This document shows positions 20,421-31,705 of a DNA stretch of 64,000 nt, in pieces; position 1 is the first letter of the stretch; each line of letters opens with the position of its first letter. Where the stretch lies: NCBI RefSeq assembly GCF_030864355.1, contig NC_083394.1, forward strand, positions 1,612,001-1,676,000. The letters are read 5' to 3'. A program made the position numbers and the translations under genes. The notes beneath the pieces are model-generated. The model was not told where the DNA came from, did no database searches, and saw nothing but the letters and a program-made list of their open reading frames with translations. Origin of the DNA: Cutaneotrichosporon cavernicola (Eukaryota; Basidiomycota; Tremellomycetes; Trichosporonales; Trichosporonaceae).

Positions 20421-21731
20421 CTATACTGAGAGGAAACGGAGCGCACCGAACACAACGTTGATCATCGTGCCCAAGTAGATGCCGATCTGGGGTTAGGCAA
20501 CGAGGAGAGGAGAAGCTTGCCGCGCAGACTCACCCGCATCCGCTTGCTGAACACGACCGAGCCGACGAGTTCCCCGCCAACGAGCGGCGAGCTACTAACA
20601 CGCATGCTACCGCTCTCGCGCGATGGCGCGGGACTGCTAGCGTGCGGTACTTCGAGGCTGTCAGACCCGGCATGTCCGCGCATAGCTGCAGCGTGTGCAG
20701 CAGCCCTCCGCTCATCCTCGGCACGCGCGGCGGACTCAGCTCGTCGAGCAAGCTGGTCGGCTTCAGCTTCTGCGTCGAAGAAATTGGGCAGCGGCTCTTC
20801 GCGGAAAAAAAACCACGGCGTGAGAGGGTACAGGAATCCCGCGAGCAGGCCATGCAGGATGGCCGTGTACATGCCCTCCGATGAGGCTGGAGTTAGTAAC
20901 GTCAGACTGAGACTCACTGGTTGCGGTTTCGGGGGTGAGGTCGCCCTCGATCCACTGTTCCTCCAGTGCGCGCGCATGCTCGTCATTCACGCCTACGTCT
21001 AGGTCCGGCACCTCTTCCCCTCGGCTTTCGTAAAATTGGCGCCTCATAGCCGCCACTTCTTCAGGCGACAATCCAGCATCCAGAAGCGCATCAAAGCCGC
21101 GTCTACGCGGAACCACCGCCTCCGGTTCGGTCTCGCTGGGCGTCGGTGCACCCTCCAATGGTCCGCCAACGTTGCAGTGGAGATAGACCCGTTCCTGTAC
21201 CGGTTCAGGCTCTTCCTCTTCGTCGTCGCCGGCGAGTCCGCGCCCAACTTCACGGAGAACATCGCCGACACCAGCACCCCCCGCCTGCCGGCGCACCCGC
21301 TCTTCCAGGCTTCGAAGCCAGGGAAGGAGGAGGATACCGTCGGTCAACAGTCGACCAGCGTGGATCAGGCGCAACTGGTTCCCAGCGACGTTTGGGCGCA
21401 TGTGTCGGATCTTGTCCTTGACCTTTCCGACACTTTCGCCCTCCTCGACCCATACTTCGAGATGGCCACCGGCATCCTCCTCATTCGAGAAAATGACCGT
21501 AACTGGCCGACCGGGGTCTGGCGCCCGAGTCTTACCCTTGGCCTTGGGCAGGTCGGGAGGCGCTTGCGCCTCGTCATCGGACGGGGAGATGGCGCGCTGC
21601 TTGCCCTTGGCCTTGTCGGACGGGGGTGGGAGGTATCGCCGCGCATGAAGTTTCGATCGCGATGCAGGGCCCATAGACGCTGGTGGTGGGAGGAGGGGCT
21701 CGTTCTCGGACGGTTCGGGAGGTGTCGACAT
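20421..21731 (-). CDS. DSC3: DSC E3 ubiquitin ligase complex subunit 3
   Basis: Dsc3 is a membrane subunit of the Golgi/endosome DSC ubiquitin ligase, which in fungi activates SREBP for growth in low oxygen and clears orphan membrane proteins. An N-terminal basic, disordered region precedes a ubiquitin-like domain (VTVIFSNEEDAGGHLEVWVE to NQLRLIHAGRLLTDG). An acidic loop and the family's C-terminal signature follow: RRRGFDALLDAGLSPEEVAA, MRRQFYESRG and EEQWIEGDL. Two hydrophobic segments close the protein: YTAILHGLLAGFLYPLTPWF, then IGIYLGTMINVVFGALRFL after the last intron. Two introns are seen (near 20889-20920 and 20488-20534). The divergent TPR gene starts 206 bases upstream. Assignment rests on the domain order and the GLSPEEVA-MRRQF motif. 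Confidence 0.85.
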
Positions 21732-21937
21732 GGTGGTGGTGTTGGTGATGCCGTGTGCGTGTTCGGGTTCGTGTTCGTCGACTCAAGGTGGAGGTCGCCG
21801 AAGTGTCTTGCGGTGGCATTAGGATTAGCACTTAACGTCCTTTGATCCTTTGAAATGCATTAGAAATTCCACGTGGTATCCCTTAGAACAATGTGGAGGC
21901 GGATCGATGTTTTCAGCTTCACCATCTCCCAGTCGCC
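21732..21937. promoter_or_regulatory. Divergent promoter DSC3 / TPR gene
   Basis: Only 206 bases separate the two start codons, so both promoters must share this space. No named site is recognised. Confidence 0.4.
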
Positions 21938-22871
21938 ATGTTTGCCCGCTCCGTCCTCCGCGCCGGCCGCATCCTTACCAACCCCGCCCGCTCAGTTGCG
22001 CGGACAGTGTCCGCATCGCCTGCATTGCTCACCCCGTTGCCTGCTGCATCGCGCTGGAGCCGAGGTACGTCTCACTCTTATCTGACCTCTCCACATCTCA
22101 GGATATCGCTGACAGCAGCATACGCTTCCGCGGCAACGCCCGTGTCCCCGACCGACCCGAAGCTCGGGCACGCCCAGAGCCTTCTGGAATACGGGACGCG
22201 CGCGCTCGAGGAGGGCGACCTGCCCCGCGCCAAGGCCGCATATGAGGAGAGCATCAGTGTGATGCCGACCAGCGGGGCGTGGTTCAACCTCGGCGTGGTC
22301 GAGTACCAGCTTGGTGAGTAGCATGACTCTCTGGATCAATTGATTCCGTTCATGTGGGGTATCATTAGCGCCGGATCGCTGCGCTTGCCATTCAAGCTAC
22401 TTTTGTCTCCGACCAAGATCCGCTGAACTGTCTAACATGCCCGTCGAGCATAGCCGGTCATATCTTGCAACACGGCCATCTCTTCGTGTGAACTCGATGA
22501 CAGAGCTGACTCTAGCCGGACCACTGGGCGCCATCGAGGCGTGGAAGCAGAGCATTGCTCTCGAACCCAGCGCCGACGCTTATACCAATCTCGGAAGTGC
22601 GTATATGATGTGCAAGCCGCCCCAGACAGCTGAGGCCATCAAGGCGCTCACGGCGGCGATGGAGATCGCTCCCGAGGACCCTGAGATCCAGTTCAACCTA
22701 GCGGCTGTGCTCGAGTCGACGGACCAGCTTGACACGGCCCTCACGCTGTACCGCAAGGCTCTGTCTGGCGGTGTTGAGCGCGCGCTCGCCAACATCCGCA
22801 ACATTGGGGGCAAGATCCTCGCAAAGAGACTTTCCGATGAACAAAAGCCTGAGGACAAGGAAGACAAGTAG
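21938..22871 (+). CDS. Mitochondrial TPR protein
   Basis: The N-terminus (MFARSVLRAGRILTNPARSV) is basic, hydroxylated and free of acids, as in a mitochondrial presequence. Exons are 21938-22064, 22119-22313 and 22516-22871. The body holds TPR-type helical pairs: YGTRALEEGDLPRAKAAYEE then ISVMPTSGAWFNLGVVEYQL, GAIEAWKQSIALEPSADAYT then NLGSAYMMC, and a third around KALTAAMEIAPEDPEIQFNL. The C-terminus is charged (DEQKPEDKEDK). The first acceptor is a tandem CAGCAG that allows inclusion or loss of one Ala. The second intron is 202 nt, long for this window. It is a matrix-side scaffold or assembly protein by general TPR logic; I cannot name the partner. Confidence 0.68.
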
Positions 22872-22974
22872 ACACTAGACAATGCATGATATTACGCCAT
22901 CCTCATGGCTAATGAGGAGCTTGGAGAGAACATTTAGGTGAAATTGCTACAACTTGATTGCTGCAAACTTTTGA

Positions 22975-23748
22975 TTACAGGCCCACCGCCTCATGTACTT
23001 CGAACCTGGGGATACAGCGTGATCCTCTCACCCGCCAGGCCGCCGCTCGTGCCGACGTGCTGGGCGGAGGCGAGCCGTCGCGTGGCCGTACACGTACCCG
23101 CCCCGTAGGGGCTAGCCGGGACGTGGAGACGGGACTGGGTGTTCTGCGAATGTACCGGTCGGGGTGGGCAGGGGAGGGCGTGGGACTTGGGGTACGGCGC
23201 CGGGGGAGGTCGCCAGGAGACGGAAATGACCACGGTGGGGATGAGGGGTGGGATACCTCGACGGGTGTGTGTGGGTCGTACGCGTATTGGGAGGTTTGGG
23301 AGTCTACATAGTGGGCGATGGAGGGTGCAGATGCCAACCTGTCGATTCGGGGTTGGGGTTGGTCGTCGTCCATCTCCACATCGCTGTCCCCACCCAAGTC
23401 TGCCAAGCTCGGCCTACTCCTCGCGCTCCGACTCGAGCTTGCGCGGTTCAACTGACGCCCCGTTCCCCGGCCCAAAGACGCAGCCCGCGAAGCAGTGTAC
23501 TGCGCATGCTCGACGACCGTGAGCACCGGCTGCGAGATTGAGCGAACCATGCTGACCCCGCCATATCCAGGCAAGGTGAACGTGGTTTCCGAGAGGGCTG
23601 GGCGTTCGGGTCGTCTGCGCGGAAACGTTGCTCGCCTCGGAGGTGAGTGTACGAGATCGGGGACGGGAAGCGCTGCGACTGCGTCGGCGGCCGTTTCGCG
23701 CCGAAAACCAGCCTCGACCGGCGAGGTGAGGGGCACGTCGTAGTTCAT
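22975..23748 (-). CDS. Disordered Ser/Pro/Arg-rich protein
   Basis: An intronless frame of 257 residues that I do not recognise. It is rich in Ser, Pro and Arg with repeated TPSP motifs (RRRTPSPTPSPAHP, RRTPSPVS), typical phosphorylation sites for proline-directed kinases, and an acidic patch (DLGGDSDVEMDDDQPQPR). A conserved-looking N-terminal piece is TFTLPGYGGVSMVRSISQPV. No membrane segment or fold is apparent. It ends 103 bases from the convergent TPR gene. The length and composition favour a real gene, but there is no intron to confirm it. Confidence 0.5.
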   Translation of the reverse strand: MNYDVPLTSPVEAGFRRETAADAVAALPVPDLVHSPPRRATFPRRRPERPALSETTFTLPGYGGVSMVRSISQPVLTVVEHAQYTASRAASLGRGTGRQLNRASSSRSARSRPSLADLGGDSDVEMDDDQPQPRIDRLASAPSIAHYVDSQTSQYAYDPHTPVEVSHPSSPPWSFPSPGDLPRRRTPSPTPSPAHPDRYIRRTPSPVSTSRLAPTGRVRVRPRDGSPPPSTSARAAAWRVRGSRCIPRFEVHEAVGL

Positions 23749-25198
23749 AGTGGATGGATGATAGCAATGCTGATGCTGCGATGCAGATGTAGATGCTCTT
23801 TTGAGAGCTTAAGATTACCGGTTTGCCGGGTGATACTTGGTGACGTTTGGAGATACCGTGGTTGCTCCGGTATTCGGTCGCCGCTCGTGCGGATCTCGCC
23901 GCTAGACTGGATGTCTCAGAGCGCGTTTGATGTGGCCGTATAGCACTGGTCGCTGTCACTTGGTGCTTGTGATAAGACAATTGAATGAGAAGATGTGAGT
24001 CGACCTGCGTCACATCGATCATAAGTATAGTAACTGCGGCAATATTTCGTCTATGGACGGAGCTCGACAAGGCGGTTCGCGCCGTCGAGTCCGAGGAAAC
24101 GACGTTTTGCGAGAGATGATTCAAGGTTGGTGTGGCTTTTTGTGGCGGTGGCTTCACGTCATCACTTTCCGTGCACCTGGACAAATTCGGGGAAAATTGG
24201 AAGCCAAAGTGATCGACAATCATTCATTACCCTGTTATTACCCTCTGTATTGTACCCAGCTATTTTTCTAATGACTTCTCACTCCCGCTCACTCCAACTT
24301 TGGTTCAACCTTATCTTTTTAGCATGTTACCCAGTCGCCGAATCCCCGGGTGGCATATGTGGCACAGGGTGGCACAGGTGGGCTGACTGTGGATATCTTC
24401 CCCTCTGGATCTGAGGGTATCTCAAGATCTCTTGAGGATCCCTGGAATGCTCCCCAGCTGTGGCTAGCCACCTGGCCCAGCTGGCCACCAACCCCACCAG
24501 CTTAGCCGACCCATACTGGCTAAGTCGGGTTTCTTTCGTTCCTCCGCACAACGCACAACGCACAACGCACAACGCACAATTGACTCTCGCTTGCCGTCGT
24601 ATAAACCAATGTTGTTGTTGTCGGATCTCATGAATAGCCCTGCCTCCCTCCTACTTGTAAATCCGATGTGACTCATGCGCATCCATGCAATCGGAACAAA
24701 CCTTGTCTAGAGGTTTCCTCGAAAATTACAAAACTTTCTCACGTACGCAGTTCGTACGCCACAGAGTGTGACTCACCGAGGCTGCATGTATTCCCCAGGG
24801 TGACGGGAGATGCCGGGTGGTTGCGAGTCCTGAGGAATGGCCAAAGACCGCGTCCACTGGACATGGTCTCAGAGCTAGAGAGAGCGTGCGACCCCAGATC
24901 CAGATTCACAGGTCATGACCGAGCAGAGAGCCGGCAGCCAGCAGGCGGAACATACCGCCACCGCTCTACCATACGTAGCCCCGAATCACGGTTTGTCGGG
25001 CCCGCGTGCATCGCCTTCCTTGCGTCACTTCCCTGGGTGGAGTGGGTTCCAGGGATTCGACTTAGCGAATGTGCATGCACAGCAGGCCCGAGATTAATGA
25101 TTCCAGAGCCCGGAGCTCCAGACATTCAAGCCACAATCCGCCGTTTATCCAGACCCCAATTAAACTGCATTCCATCCTGACTACTGAACAAGTACCAA
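23749..25198. other. Long intergenic with a 7-bp tandem array
   Basis: The 1.45 kb between the disordered-protein start and the end of the ligase gene shows no credible gene. A 170-codon frame at 24668-25180 has no domain, no intron signals and no neighbours in common. The tandem array at 24545 is the only structured element. Confidence 0.45.
24545..24579. repeat. 7-bp CGCACAA tandem repeat, five copies
   Basis: CGCACAA repeats five times without change. Confidence 0.95.
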
Positions 25199-27059
25199 CT
25201 ACATCTTGGCGCGCAGCTGCACCTCGGCATCGCGCTCAGCCTGGGCGCGCACGCGCAAGTCCTTGCGCAGGATCTTGCCCGACGGCGACTTGGGGATCGT
25301 CTCGACAATGACAACGCCCCCGCGCAACCGCTTGTGCTGGGCTACCCGGTCTGCGAGCCACGAGGCGATCTCGGCGCGGAACGCTTCGCGAGCAGCTCCA
25401 CTCTTGAGGTCAGCCGACGGCTTGGGGACAATGTAGGCGCTTGCATTAGCAATGATTCAACTAGTTGGACCCACCGCGGAAGCTCGGTCGCCTGCGACTC
25501 TTCCCACACGCCAATGACACCGACGTCGGCCACCTTGTCGTGCTGTAGGAGGAGACCCTCGAGCTCGGCCGGAGCGACCTGGAAGCCCTTGTACTTGATG
25601 AGCTCCTTGACGCGGTCGACGACCCTGGTTGTCAGCTTGGTTGCTCAATTGAATTAATTGCAGCTGCACTCCCAAGCCTACTCACTTGTACCACCCCTGG
25701 TCGTCGGTTATGAGCACGTCGCCAGTCTTATACCACCCGCCAGGCGCCATTGTCTTCTCGGTTGCCTCGGGGTTGTTGAGGTACCCTTTCATGACACTGG
25801 GTCCGCGGACCCACAGCTCACCGCGTTCCCCATGGGCGGCGTCCACGCCGTCCTCAGTCACCAGACGCGCCTGGAACGTGGGCAGCAGACGTCCGATCCA
25901 ACCCGCACGACCGGCAACCTCGGCGCCATTGCATACGTGCGTCGTCGGCGAGCACTCGGTCATGCCGTAGCCCTGCGTCAGGGTGATGTGGGGGAAACGA
26001 CGGCTGAATGACTCGGACAACTCGGGGCTTGTTGGGGCCGCGCCGACCATGAAGGTGCGCACACTCGACAGGTCGTAATTGTCAACATTCGACGAGTTGA
26101 GCAGAATAATGATGATCGGTGGGACGATCAGCCCGTGCGTGATCTTGAACTGCCGTTTAGTTTTGAATGGAATGGGTTCTCACCTTCTGGATCGCTGAGA
26201 GCACGGAAATCTCCTCAAAGCGCGGGAGCACGACGAGGGGCACGCCGACCGTAAACGGCTGGAAGAAGACAATTGTCAGTCCGTAGATGTGCGAGTAGGG
26301 AAGGATGCCGAGAACCGTGTCTCGTCCGCTCTCGAGTTGCTCGTAGCCGATATTGAGGGCTTGCAGCTGGCTGGTCATGTTGTTGTGCGTCGTCATCACG
26401 CCCTTTGGCAGACCCGTCGTTCCAGATGAGTAGCAGAGGAACGCAGTGTCCCGGATCTGTGACCCGGTAAAGTGCTCCGGCTCAGCGCGAGCACCGAGGA
26501 TCTCCTCAAACGCCTTGTACTGCGCGAGTTCCTTGGGCTTGCGTTCCGGCGTACAGAGGAGGATGACGCGCTCGTTGGAAAACGGGCGCTTGATCTCCTT
26601 GCGTGCGGCGTCAAACATCGGGATCAACGTTGGATCCAAGAAGATGATGCCCGCGCCAGAATCATTGAGCTGGTGAGCAATCTCGTGCGCCGCGCTTCTG
26701 TCAGCCCCTCCTTGAAACTTGAAGGGTACTCACTAGGCGTAGTTGGCAGGCGAAACGGTGACGCCCGCAGCCAAGCATCCATACGCGGTACGTGCCCATT
26801 CGAGGCTGTTCAGGCCCCACAGGCACGCGACGTCGTTGCGCTGCACGCCAAGGGCGCGCAAACCGCTCACGAGACGGAGACACGAGTTCTCGAGCCCTCC
26901 ACGGGTCAGGACACGTCCATCCAGGCCGTCGATGTAGGCAGGCAGACTCTTGTCAAACTTGCCCAGTGGCGACTCGTCCCCAAAGAGGTAATCATAGAAG
27001 CCGCTCTCTGGGAGCACGTCTGGCGCGGGGTAGTTGGGATCGTAGATGACCTCAGGCAT
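25199..27059 (-). CDS. 4-coumarate-CoA-ligase-like acyl-CoA synthetase, PTS1-like tail
   Basis: An ATP-dependent ligase of the ANL superfamily that makes acyl-AMP and then acyl-CoA. Motifs in order: [18 protein letters not shown] (phosphate-binding), [40 protein letters not shown] (hinge and A8), and [14 protein letters not shown] with the catalytic Lys. The protein ends RAKM; A-K-M fits the [SAC]-[KRH]-[LM] peroxisome signal, so peroxisomal work on a fatty or aromatic acid is likely. Four short introns are seen, after SPANYA, SAIQK, GWYK and TELPR. The start [20 protein letters not shown] is a usual family opening. Substrate cannot be read from the sequence. The divergent NRDE2 starts 435 bases away. 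Confidence 0.87.
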
Positions 27060-27494
27060 GGTCGTTAAGAGAGGGAGAGTGATGACAGATAATGAGATAA
27101 TGAGTAGTGACAGAAGTTTGAGGAGCTTTCTTACGCCAGCGATGCGACTGCTTTGACATCGGATACGCGGATGTTGGATCCTCACCCAGAGTCAGCAGAG
27201 TGGGCACCTCCGCCTGTGGGGCTGTGGGGTAAGGGTTACCGGGTAAGCCACCCACCACCCGGTTACTTTGTCGAGTGCGGATCGCTTCGATGGGATAGAA
27301 CGGCTATTTATCGGACAACCGGTCCATTCTCCCCGGTCCAAGAGTCAGCATTGGCGGTGGGCACTCCGCCTTATTTCGTCCTCCCGATCCGTCAACGGAA
27401 TCAAACCAACGCGCGCAGCACGTGGACATTGGGCCCCACGCTCGGATTTCGTGTTGTTGCCAACTGCTGAACAGTTGACATCACCTACCTCGCC
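27060..27494. promoter_or_regulatory. Divergent promoter, acyl-CoA ligase / NRDE2
   Basis: The 435 bases between the divergent start codons must hold both promoters. A short CACCCACCACCCGG stretch and a CCGGTTACCCGG-type palindrome near 27235-27265 are visible, but no factor is assigned. Confidence 0.4.
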
Positions 27495-30400
27495 ATGAGT
27501 GCACCCGCCTTCCTCTCCTTTCCCGACTTAGGGGAGACTACGGGAGACAATAAGCTGGAGGCTGGGCTCAGCGATATTCCGGCCTTCTCGTCGTTTCCGG
27601 ATATCGACTCGGCGCCCAAGCGCAGCGAACCTCATGTGGAGGATCACCCCCGAGAGGGGCCTTCCAAGCGGCGGCGGAGGGACGATGGTGAACGACCACA
27701 TCGCGATCGCCACAATCCTGAACGCGGACACGGGCGCGTGCCAGAACGCAAGCGCTCACGGGAACGCGAGTCGCGCTCGTCGCGTCGCGATCGTGAGGAA
27801 GGTCGCAGCCGGAGGAAGGAGGAAGCGCACAAGGAACGGTCTGACCGCCACCGCGATGACAAGGAGTACCGACGTGAGCGATCGCAGTCCCGCGATCGTG
27901 AGAAGAAGGATCGGCGAGATCGAGACTATCGCGATCGAGACCGGGACCGAGCCGAGAAGCGCTCTCGACACGACAAGGAGCGGGACAGCGACGAGCGGCG
28001 TCTCGAGAAGGAGCGGCGTCGGGCGCGTGATCGAGAACGAGCCGAGGCACTCAAGGTCAATGACCCAGACGATGGGCGCGCGTGGTACGAGACTTCAGGG
28101 CTGGCGAATCCAGCTGCATCGGTGAGCTAAATGGAACGGGAGTAGCTCTCTGACCCCAGACCGCGTCTCTCGACTGGTTCGTTGACACCGTGGGCGATGA
28201 CGACATCCTGCGGTATCGGGAAGTCGCTACGCGCAATCCTCCCAGGTACTATCGCGACTACGGTGAGCTATCAAAGGTTGTTTAACTGACCTCAGGTGGC
28301 CGTATCTTCGGCCTCTCTGGCGACGTTCGAGCGGTGAGGAGCAGAGAACACAATTCTCTGGAGGTTTCGCCGTTTGGGCGCCCATACGTGAGCTTTATTC
28401 CTTTTTGCCAAGCTCACACCAGATCCCCCGATACTCGGCACGGGTGATCGATGGCTCACTCCACAAAGCCAGGTTGCTCATGCGGCCCAAGATTGCTTGG
28501 GAAGGAGAGTTGGATGCTGATTTCCTTCCCCTTGATACCGGGAAACGCCGAGCACTGCAGGACACAGAGGATGACCTTCCAGATTATCGGGCCATCACCA
28601 AGGAACAAAACGAGGACGATGCAGAGTACGGCGACATGGTCGCTGTCCTGGGCGATCTGCCGAATGTGGAGGACGACCTCAAGGCGCAGCGGGCAGAGTA
28701 CGAGCGCCGTCTCAACACAAGGCCTGACGACGTCGAGGGCTGGATCAAGTACTCGACCATGCACCTGCAGGACTTTTCGGTGGCTGTGGTCCCTGACGAC
28801 CTGCGCGACCCAGCGAAAGCGCCGCAGACACTAGCCAACGCCGAGGTAACCCTCTCAGTGCTTCAGCGTGCCTTCGATGCGCATCGCGCCAACTTTGCTT
28901 CGACAGCCCTCCACATCGCATATCTCCGGGCCGCGGAGCAGCTGTGGCCAGCTGACAAAGTGACAGAGCGCTGGAAGAATGTCATCGTCGAGCTCGGTCG
29001 CAGCGTACCTGAGGAGGAGATGATGAAGGTCTATCTCGCTTACATCGACTGGCGAGAAGGACAGGGCATTGGAGTCACTGGGAGCAACGCCGGCGGAGTA
29101 GACGAGGTTACTGCCGTTTACATCGACTGCATCGAGCGTCTCAGTGGAATAGGTGGGTTTGAAGTATTGGCTCGCTAACCCATATCAGATCGCGATAATG
29201 AGGCTAGAGAGGAGAACCAGGTCTATCTCTTGCTTCGGGCTTGCCTGTTTCTGAAGGCTGCAGGTGAGCTTACGAGAACATCCATAACTCACAAAACAGG
29301 CTATGGGGAGCGCGCACTCGCAGTGATGCAAGCCGCCATGGAAGTGTGAGTAGCCGACATATATGCCAGCTAATCACTCAGCACCTTCTTCAAGCCCGCC
29401 TACCTTCGACCGCCAATCCCGCCATTCGATCGCGAGCGCTGGTTTAGTGGCATCCTAATGGAGTTTGAGGATTTCTGGGACTCGGAAGTGCCCCGCATCG
29501 GTGAACATGGCGCACAGGGTTGGAGGAGCACACACGAGTCCGAGGCAGTTGTTGAACCTCCACCAATCCGGCCGCGAAACCTCGACACCGGGAAGGATGG
29601 AGATCCCTACGCCCAGTGGTACCGTGCTGAGCGACGAGCAGAACAGGCCCTCAACCTGCCTGGGCGCGCGAGAGACCTCGACCCTCCTGGTGACGACCCC
29701 TTTCACATGATCATGTTCGAGGATGTCGCACCGTTCCTATTTCCTGTGCAGACGCCGCTCGTGCGACTGCAGCTCATCTACGCGTTCTTGACGTTCCTCG
29801 GCCTCCCATTCACCCCTCCAGAGGCACCTACATCTTCCCCTTCGGCCAGCGATCCGCATCTCCGCTGGCCACTTGCTTCCAACGAAACAATGCGAGCGGC
29901 GTTCTGGCCACCACGACCGACAATGAAGCGTATCGTGTGGCAAACGGTCGGGGGTACGCCAATGGAAGCCGAGCAACCTCGCACCCTGCGATCACCCTTC
30001 GGCTGCCCTGCCAAGTCGTGGATGTCGGAGAGGGGTACGCTGTTCGCCAGCGACCGGTGGTTCCGTGATGTCACCGCTGCGGACCTCCTTCATGTCGATG
30101 TGGATTTCACTCGGTGGGTTTCTTGATGCAAACGCATGGGCTAACCGTTAGTAACGTCCTCGCACTGATGCGCCCGCTGGTCCCTGATCCGTCGTTTGTG
30201 TTGTCGACCTTCGCTTTTGAGACAGCGTTGTCATACAAGGGGTGAGCTACATCAGGAGCAGCTGGAGCTGACTTCCAGCGCGGTGAGGGCCGCGAAGTCG
30301 ATCCTGGCAGGTGACAGCGACAATCTCATTCTGTGGGACGGTTACGCCCGCCTCGAGCAGCAACGTGGCAAGCTGGCTGCAGCCCGACAAGTCTACGTCA

Positions 30401-31570
30401 CTGCCCTTCACGCGGCAGAACAACGGGCAACACTTGCAGGCATTAACAAAGATGACCTGGAGCAGGACATGGACGAGCTTTGGGCGGCATGGGCGGAGAT
30501 GGAGTACGAGACTGGTGACGAGGACCTTTGTCTCCAGGTAATCACCATGGCAGCTGGTTTCCAGCGTGAGCGAATCGGTGAGCTGACCTGGCATTAAGGA
30601 TGAACTGACAATATCAGCCGAGTGTACCTCTACTGGTTACAACGCCCAACAGCCGTCGCCAATCACCATGCTCAAGTCGAAGCAGCATTACGCAACAGCC
30701 TCGTCGACATCCCAACACCAACTCGTTCTTGGCGCGATCTTCGTCACCCTGACTGATGGGATTGAGGCCGCACGCGACCGTCTCCTCAACGTAGTCGACT
30801 CCCTTCCAGCTGGAGACCCACGGATCGAGGAGACGCTCCAGCTCCTTGTCAAGGTCATCTTCGTGCACAATAGCCGCCATTCATCGCCGGCGTCACTGAT
30901 GAGAAACGTCCTCGAGCGGGCTATCGAGCTGTGTCCGAACAACACGATCTTCCTGTCGCTGTACCTGTTTGGCGAGGGAAATCGGCGTGTGTACGGTAAC
31001 GTGCACCGGTTGACATCTCGTCTCATCACTGAAGACCGCGGCATCGTTCCCCTGCTATGGGCAGTCTGGGCCGAGAGCCAAGGTGCTGCCCGAACGTTCT
31101 ACGACAAGGGCGGCAGTGGCGCCGAGCGCGCGCGACGCGCTCTGAATCAGAGCGTCAACTCACCAAAGGGCCGACAGTGTGCCGGACTGTGGCTACTCTA
31201 TATCGAGTTTGAGATGCTCATGGGCAGGCCCAAGGCTGCTAAGGAGCTGTGTTACCGTGCAATGGCCGCCGTTGGGGGATGCAAGGGTATGTCCGACGCT
31301 CGTGTTTCGAGATTTGGCTTGCTGACCACAGATCTCTATCTCCTCCCGTTCTCGACGCTCCGGACGCAGTTCTCATCACGGGAGCTCCGCGAGGTTGTGG
31401 AACTCATGCTCGAGCGTGGGATTCGTGTTCGCGTCGACACGCAGGACTTCTGGGACCACGACCACATCACGGACGACGAGGATGAGAGCGACGACGATAT
31501 GGTTGGCCCGGTCCCAGACGACTACGAGTACGGGATGCTGCGCGAACGCGAGGTACTCAAACCTTACTAG
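27495..31570 (+). CDS. NRDE2: NRDE-2 family RNA surveillance protein
   Basis: NRDE-2 (Nrl1 in fission yeast) is a nuclear protein that works with Mtr4 and spliceosomal factors in RNA decay and silencing. The N-terminal ~200 residues are very rich in Arg, Asp, Glu and Ser (RD/RS-like). The family start follows: SLDWFVDTVGDDDILRYRE, then YRDYGGRIFGLSG, IPRYSARVIDGSLHKARLL and MRPKIAWEGELDADFLPLD. The body is built from HAT-type helical repeats, for example DDVEGWIKYSTMHLQDFSVA, DNLILWDGYARLEQQRGKLA and QCAGLWLLYIEFEMLMGRPK. I count ten short introns, with donors at 28122, near 28263, 28388, 29151, 29263, 29346, 30112, 30241, 30579 and 31287. The tail is acidic (DDEDESDDDM). SGD1 starts only 135 bases downstream on the same strand. 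Confidence 0.87.
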
Positions 31571-31705
31571 GCTGGTGATGTGATTCTTGCATCGTCTTGG
31601 AGAAAGCATAATAAAGATTAAGTGGGGTATGAAATAAGAGGTGGAGGTGGAGGTCCGCTAGATATTTCGAAGTTCAGCGGCAAGATCTCCCTCCACAGCA
31701 TCAAC

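Noticed and set aside
24545..24579. Possible CRISPR or telomere-like array
   Set aside because: The 7-bp units lie head to tail with no spacers, and the organism is a eukaryote; it is a simple microsatellite.
25055..25090. tRNA T-arm-like GGGATTCGACTTAGC
   Set aside because: No paired acceptor or anticodon stem could be built on either strand.
24668..25180. 170-codon plus-strand frame in the 23.7-25.2 kb gap
   Set aside because: No start context, no recognisable fold, and competing frames of similar quality on the other strand.
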